64,000 nucleotides of DNA from Adiantum capillus-veneris (Eukaryota; Streptophyta; Polypodiopsida; Polypodiales; Pteridaceae), in contig CM043962.1 in NCBI GenBank assembly GCA_014529385.2, positions 90,261,680-90,325,679 on the forward strand, written 5' to 3'. Numbering within the stretch: the stretch's first letter is position 1; every line of letters starts with the position of its first letter. This document shows positions 58,140 to 64,000 of this stretch, piece after piece. The notes under the pieces were generated by a model. The model was not told where the DNA came from, searched no databases, and saw only the letters and a program-made list of their open reading frames with translations. A program made the position numbers and the translations under genes.

Positions 58140-61100
58140 TGTGAGGTCCCCAACCCACCAATACCAATATCGGGATGGGATACTTGGCAGGTCTCTACGT
58201 CCGATAAAAATCAGAGTCTCTAAACAAGAAAAATCCAAGGAATAGACCTTTATCGTTGACAATGTCTTGGGTCTATAGCCTTAGAAGTAGACCTAGTCCT
58301 GTCTCATAGCGGAAATGGGACAACATATTAAAAGTCCAAAAAAAACTATTTCGGTCCTATAACTACCACAATTGGGCTAAGGTATCCTCAACCAACGCTT
58401 TTTTCCCCCTAGCAGATGTGAGGGCACAGCCGCGCTAGTGGACTCCTCTTTCAAGTGAAGACGTTTTCTAAATATTTTAGTGCGCAGGGATGGATAGTTA
58501 CCTGACTAATCAGGTCCACCCATCCATGATTGACAACCTTAGTCAATCCCCACTTACCACCCCGCACTCACACAAGAATCTTTTGTTATTTAATTACTAT
58601 CACGTTCTTATCACAATTAAAATAATGATTCTTTTTATCCTTCATAACAGGATTTGATTAAAACAGCCCTTGAAAACAGTATTGAAAACAGTATTGAAAA
58701 CATTCTTTTAGCAAACATACATCTTTAAACTTAAGACAGGGTACTATCAAAATCAAAACATTGTCCATAATAACCATGCCAGTACTCTTCTTGTCTCAAG
58801 ACCACCTAAGGGTACGTGAAAAAATGGTACCCATTTCTTATTCATAATCCGGAGTGGATAAACCCCCACCCAAGGTTCCGGGTGCCCATACACCAAACCA
58901 GTTGCCCATACAACCGGGCGGCTCCCTTAGGATAAAAAACGGTATCCTAACTTATGTAGAAACATCAAGACATGACACGGAGTAGAAACTCATCGTTCAT
59001 GGGGGTAACCGACTTATCCGTGGATTGGCTGGAAAGCCAATCATTATCATCAATTTATACTAAGGAGTCGGAGGTGTCTTGAGACAAGTTGTCTTAAAGA
59101 TGATCGATCATATCTTTCCTAATTCAACCAATTTTAACCGAAACAATTCTTTCCTACATTATAAACAAATGCATGTTGGAAGTTACCTTCCATTTCTGGT
59201 CAATTATTCCTTTCCTGATTCTTACTCACTTCTTACATATGCAATGCTAACTTATAAAAAAACTTAAACTATTTAAAGACTTAATTGCATAATGGGAAAC
59301 CCACCTGGGACTGATCGACCATCTGCTCTGTTGCATTGGTGCCTGAAGACTCTCCTCCGTCGGCCTATGGCTAGGCCCAGCCTCATGGTCATAATTGGCT
59401 TTATTTATTTTGTTGCTAATATCCTCTTCTTCGCTAAGAGGATTTCCTCTGGTTCTCTTTGGAGCCATATGGGCAGCCTTATAAAAAGACTTAATCGATT
59501 AGAGGTTTAATTGAATAATCTCTTTTCTTCCTTTTTACCCCTAATAAGGATTTTTGGAGTAAGTAGGTATCCTTGATAGTTAATTAGATGAGATATTCCT
59601 CCTGTAACTTCCTTGTATTATAAGTAATTTCTCATAATTACCATTTAATTACGGAAGCCATTTAACTAGGTTTCTCCTAAGTCTATATTCCATGAATATT
59701 TTATATTTAACCTTAGTAAATTATAATTCCTATCGGCTAATGGATTAATCACCCTAAAATGTAATTTGATATGTTCTATTTTTAGGAATTTTCATAAATT
59801 TGATTTATAACCTTTCCCTCCTATACTTATGGTCTAATTTAGACAAAAGTTTGATGATAGTAATTTGTTATACCAACCATTTATGCTGAGGTAATTTTCC
59901 TAACCTTCAATAGTGTTTTTGGGCCTCAGGGATTTATTTGGTAACTAGATAAATTCATTTACTAATCTCCTTTCTCTATTTTATACGCAAAATCGGTTAT
60001 TTTTAATGAAGATAAATATTTAAACTATTTATCTGAGATTGGTGTAATTATCATGGATTCCTCAAGGTGTGTTCTACCTCCAATAATTATATCACAGGTT
60101 TTTGGATTAATTTACTATTTTCCTTGTTTTATTTTTCCCTAGAAATAATATAATTTTATTGAGATAATTAGATAAACTAATTATCTGAGGTTTAAAAATT
60201 ATCATGGTTTTCAAAACATGTAGTTAACCTCTGATAAATAACTCAAAGCATTTAAAATCAGTTTACTAATTTTCCCCTTTTAAATTGTCCTAAAAATAGT
60301 GTAATTTTGATAAGATAATTAGGTAAATTAATTATTTGAGTTTAACATAATTATCATAGGTTTTATAAGATGTAATTGACCTCTAATAAATAACTCAAAG
60401 AATTTTGAATCGACTTGCTAATTTTCTTCTTTTAATTTATCTTAAAAATAGTGTAATTCTCCTAAGATAACTAGGTAAATTTATTATCTGAGGTTAATAT
60501 AGTTATCAAGAGTTTGGTTATATGTAATTAATCTCTGATAAATAACTCAAAGCATTTTGATCACTTTGCTAATTTCTCCCTTTTAATTTGTCCTAAAAAT
60601 AGAGTAATTCTGCTAAAATAATTAGGTAAATTAATTATATGAGATTAACACAATTATAACGAGTTTCCTACCATGTATTTAACCTTTTATAAATAACTCA
60701 AAGCATATTGAGTCAATTTGCTAATTTTCCCCTTTTAATTTGTCCTAAAAACAATATAATTCTGCTAAGATAATTAGGTAAATTAATTATCTGAGTTTAA
60801 AATAATTACCTCGAGCTTCCTACATGTAATTAACCTTTGAAAAATAACTCAAAGCATTTTGAATCAATTTGCTAATTTTTCCCTTTTAATTTGTCCTAAA
60901 AATAGAGTAATTTTGGTAAAATTATTAGGTGAATTACTTATGTGAGATTAAAATAATTATCAGGGGTTCTCTAACATGTAATTAGCCTTTGATAATTTTG
61001 CTAGGTGAATTACTTATGTGAGATTAAAATAATTATCCCCGATTTTTCTATCATGTAATTAATTTCTGATAAATAACTCAAAGCATTTTGAATCAATTTG

Positions 61101-62681
61101 CTAATTTTTCCCTTTTAATTTGTTCTAAAAATAGAGTAATTTTGCTAAAATTATTAGATAAATTAGTTATCTGAGATTAACATAATTATTAGGGGTTCTC
61201 TAACATGTAATTAACCTTTGATAAATAACTCACAACATTTTGAATCAATTTGCTAATTTTCCCTTTTTAATTTGTCCTAAAAACAGAGTAATTCTACTAA
61301 AATAATAAAGTAAATTATTTATCTGATATTAAAATAATTATCATGGGTTTTCGAACATGTGATTAATCTCTAATAAATTACTCCTAGTATTTTGAATCAA
61401 TTTGCTAATTTTCCCCTTTTAATTTGTCCTAAAAACAATGTAATTCTTCTAAGATATTTAGGTAAGTTAATTATCTGAGTCTACAAAATTTATCAAAGGT
61501 TCTCTAACATGTAATTAACCTCTGATAAATAACTCAAAACATTTTGAATCAATTTACTAGTTTTTCCCTTTTAATTTGTCATAAAAACAGCGTAATTCTG
61601 CTAATTTAATTCGGTAAATTACCTATCTGAAGCTAACATAATTATCATAGATTTCCTCACATATAATGAACCTCTCATAATTAGCTCAAAGCATTTTGAA
61701 TCAATTTGCTAATTTCTCTCTTATTATTTCTCCTAAAATTAGAGTAATTCTGCTTAGTTTATTATGAAAATTACTCAGAAAATTATAAGATAATTTTCCT
61801 AGCTTAATGACTATCTAATGCAGCTTTGATTATTATATCAACTTAATCTAAACTTAATTAATATATTTTCCATTAATTTATGGTTAATTTGGATAATTTC
61901 AATCCTAATATGATATAATAAGTAATTAACTTGATATCCCCAAGCTTAATTACAACAATCAGCAAAGAACATTTAATTAAGAGATGATTTTTTAGTATAC
62001 ATACGATTAATCTTTAATTTATTAAGAAAATAGGTTAACCTAGCTTTGCTAATTAAGAAGGATTAGGCTAATTACCGTTTAATTAACCAACTAGAGCTTG
62101 ATCTCTAGTGATTTCTGTGTAGCGGTCTCTCTAGATGAGAGAGAGTGTGCCAAGGCTCCGAGTCTGTCAGAAATTGTGAAGCAAGAGTCATATTTATAGG
62201 TTTCTTGGCACTCACAGGCTGAAAAATGGCAATAACTTGCATCCCAAGCAGCCCTACAGGTCAAAAAACGCCTCCTACTGCTAAATCTAGTTTGGGAGAG
62301 TTCATCATTACCCCACACAGCCCCCCAGATACACAGAATCGATTTTTACTAATTTCTCAGATTTTTAATGATGAAAATTAGAATATGAGTAATTTCTAGT
62401 ACCTTAGGATAAGAAAGTCTTTATTGATAATAATTACTGAAACCATCCAATTTTACTTAATTAATTAAATTCCTAGTGTTATCTTTCAGAGTCCGTAACT
62501 TTTCAAGATTTTATCGAAATTTTGTTCTGAAAATTTCTAGCCCGGGGTTTGCTGTTCTTAAGATTCCAAAAATACCAATATTTGCCACGGTTGGACAGTT
62601 CTACATTGCTTTTTCAATAATCCTATCAATTTGATTAAGCTTTATACAATCTTTAAGGTTTCAGAAACTGGAAACCTTACA
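58140..62681 (-). mobile_element. LTR-like insertion E, 4542 bp, probable solo LTR of a chromovirus-type element
   Basis: Begins TGTGAGGTCC and ends GGAAACCTTACA, flanked by CCTAT at 58135-58139 and 62682-62686. The ends resemble those of the C LTRs (TGTGAGG...CCTTACA). The minus strand has a TATA-like CCTATAAATATG at about 62190, about 490 bp from its start, as in C. No gag-pol is present and I saw no internal LTR pair. A 73-codon minus-strand ORF (59247-59468, starting MAPKRTRGNPLSEEEDISN) resembles a gag N-terminus in style, so a non-autonomous element cannot be excluded. Confidence 0.8.
60000..61750. repeat. Minisatellite of about 150 bp units inside E
   Basis: About ten to eleven diverged units marked by AAATAACTCAAAGCATTTT (about 60236, 60390, 60541, 60690, 60841, 61073, 61219 and on) and TTTTAATTTGTCCTAAAAA. 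One unit near 60900-61070 carries a partial internal duplication. Confidence 0.9.
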
Positions 62682-63558
62682 CCTATCTTATTGGAGTATT
62701 AGCGAGAACCACGATTAAATTGCCAATCCATGGGACGAAGCTGACTTGACTAGTGCATAGAGACTACAAGAGGATGCCAATCTCTCGAAAAACAACTAAC
62801 AGTTTGCATCTAACTCATGCTACACTCAAGTGACTGAAATCACCAAAAGCCAATCGCTCAGCCGCGGCAAACAAATCACATCCGTTACAACATCAAATGA
62901 CATCCAAATGTAACTAAACTTCTAGGACATGTTTATAAGACCTAAGCACACATGCTTATGGTCTCAAACCCCACTTTAGGTCAAGTTCTAAAATCGCCAT
63001 TATTAACAACAGTGGATTTTTTACCTTGTAGTTTTCGATTCAGAATGCATCTAAATGCTTAGCAATGATGCCCCAATACCCTGCCCATGCTTAGTTTTTT
63101 ATTTGAAAGTATAAATTTCTAGTTATGATGAAATTACACCGTGGGCTAGCGACGCCAAAATCTACAAATTATTGTGATGTGTTTACATCAATGCGTAGAG
63201 CTCTTACTTGTGGTTGCAATGCAACAAACGCGCCTGCAATGTGACTACCAGGGAGAGAGTAGGAAGCGCAAGAAGGAGAGGAGTGAGTGTCGTTAGGTAA
63301 CCCTGTGTATTTCATTAGCCAAAACCTAATATTTGGCCAAGGTTTTTGGTGGTCAAAACTAATAATCTAGGAGTTCTACCAAAGATGGATAATGACAGGT
63401 TGATACAATCTGGAATCTTGTAGCCTCGGCTCATTAATTACAGAGTTTATCCAAGAAAATAGCGACAATGGAGTTACAATATTCTTGATTTATCAAAATA
63501 ATAATTTTTTACAATGAGAACTGCAAAAAATGGTATCCGTGTTAGCTTGCTGCTAACA

Positions 63559-63563
63559 TCCCC
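63559..63563. other. Target-site duplication TCCCC
   Basis: TCCCC directly follows the LTR end at 63558. Its partner (GGGGA on plus) follows the LTR end at 8207. Confidence 0.8.
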
Positions 63564-64000
63564 CGTGGTTGACTACCAAGAAGGGGCACTTGTTTCTAAG
63601 CTTGATTTTGTGAAGGCGGTATAAAGTGAAGAATATGGATGTGTATCTTCATCCACTATTGGAAGAGCTACAACAATTGTGGGTTGACATAGAAGTGGTG
63701 GATATCAGCCGACACACAGGTCGATTCAATGCTTTGATCGGAGGCATTCTAATGCAGACCATGCATGACTATCTCGGACTAACAGAATGCTCAAGTGATA
63801 TATAATCAAATTCAAACAGTCACATGTGGACCTATAGTTAATGCACGTCGGGTGCCCTCACTGAAGAAGAAAATCTACAAAGGTCATCAAGCGCATCTTC
63901 TAGAGAATCACAAGTTACGCAACGGTCTTTTGGGAAGAGAGACACTGAGGATGTCTGCTTGAGCATGGTTAGATCAAAAGGCGATGTCTGATGACAGCTT
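63559..64000 (+). pseudogene. CACTA (En/Spm) Tnp2 transposase, C-terminal half (runs off the window)
   Basis: Begins at the TSD and reads PPWLTTKKGHLFLSLIL, then a stop and a frameshift, then MDVYLHPLLEELQQLWVDIE, FNALIGGILMQTMHDYLGLT, and later VNARRVPSLKKKIYKGHQAH and LLENHKLRNGLLG. P-P-W-(L/M)...K, V-Y-L-x-P-L-x-E-E-L-x-x-L-W, and the later K-K-x-Y-x-G-H...LPENH pattern are Tnp2 (Transposase_21) signatures in the correct order. The region that normally holds the C-x-x-C segment between ECS and GPIVNARRV is shortened. Its N-terminal half is at 8208-8773 on the other strand. Confidence 0.85.

Larger units (their letters stand above)
35480..63558 (-). mobile_element. Ty3-gypsy retrotransposon D, 5' part, interrupted by C and E
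   Basis: A 5' LTR (58108-63558, interrupted by E), a tRNA-Asp-type PBS, gag (split by element C), protease, RT, RNase H, two HHCC modules, integrase and a retropepsin-like tail all read on the minus strand. No chromodomain follows the integrase. No 3' LTR of this family is found on the left of this block. The only other copy of this LTR is at 7240-8207, joined to the opposite Tnp2 half, so an inversion has probably separated the 3' end of D from this block. Many stops; inactive. Confidence 0.8.
58108..63558 (-). repeat. Element D 5' LTR, interrupted by E
   Basis: Plus strand parts 58108-58139 and 62687-63558 (about 0.9 kb together) match 7301-8207. Minus strand starts TGTTAGCAGCAAGC and ends CCCACA before the PBS. 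The 4.5 kb insertion E lies between. Relative to the 7.2-8.2 kb copy it has lost about 27 bp containing the TATA box. Confidence 0.85.

Overview
The window looks like repeat-dense DNA from a large plant nuclear genome. It is AT-rich and holds nested LTR retrotransposons of the Ty3-gypsy and Ty1-copia superfamilies, a CACTA (En/Spm) Tnp2 transposase gene, tRNA-Met and tRNA-Asp type primer binding sites, CCCTAAA-like repeats and many long (GA)n/(CA)n microsatellites. I recognise no intact host gene, no rRNA or tRNA gene and no CRISPR array. Nearly every coding region is broken by stops or frameshifts, so these are old insertions.

Layout. 1-8.2 kb: a gypsy integrase remnant (1.4-3.0 kb, minus), a (GA)n tract, a retropepsin-like scrap, and a 2.3 kb decayed coiled-coil reading frame (4.9-7.2 kb, plus) that ends in a polypurine tract and an LTR (7.24-8.21 kb). 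8.2-8.8 kb: the N-terminal part of a CACTA Tnp2 gene (minus). 8.8-10.6 kb: microsatellites and degenerate telomere-like repeats. 10.64-27.03 kb: a copia element (A, minus) split by a complete Tat-type gypsy element (B, 11.68-22.93 kb, minus) with a second RNase H. 27-31 kb: a decayed unrecognised gene, a degenerate minisatellite and an orphan 3' LTR end (to 31.38 kb). 32.2-33.2 kb: an accessory reading frame (minus). 35.5-63.56 kb: a large gypsy element (D, minus). Its gag is split by a complete chromodomain gypsy element (C, 42.76-55.71 kb), and its 5' LTR is split by a 4.5 kb LTR-like insertion (E, 58.14-62.68 kb). 63.56-64 kb: the C-terminal part of Tnp2 (plus).

The insertion history can be read from target-site duplications (TSDs) and frame continuity: D into Tnp2 (TCCCC), C into D gag (ACACA on plus), E into the D LTR (CCTAT), B into copia A (ATAG). 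The two Tnp2 halves flank the same TCCCC site but point in opposite directions about 55 kb apart, which implies a large inversion after D inserted.

The most unusual biology is the layout of element D: gag, retropepsin, RT, RNase H, two tandem integrase-type HHCC modules, integrase core, then a second retropepsin-like domain fused behind the integrase. That last module recurs in an independent remnant at 1.4-3.0 kb. Element C adds an intact 162-codon leader ORF between its PBS and gag, and a promoter with five CCAAT-bearing tandem repeats upstream of a TATA box.
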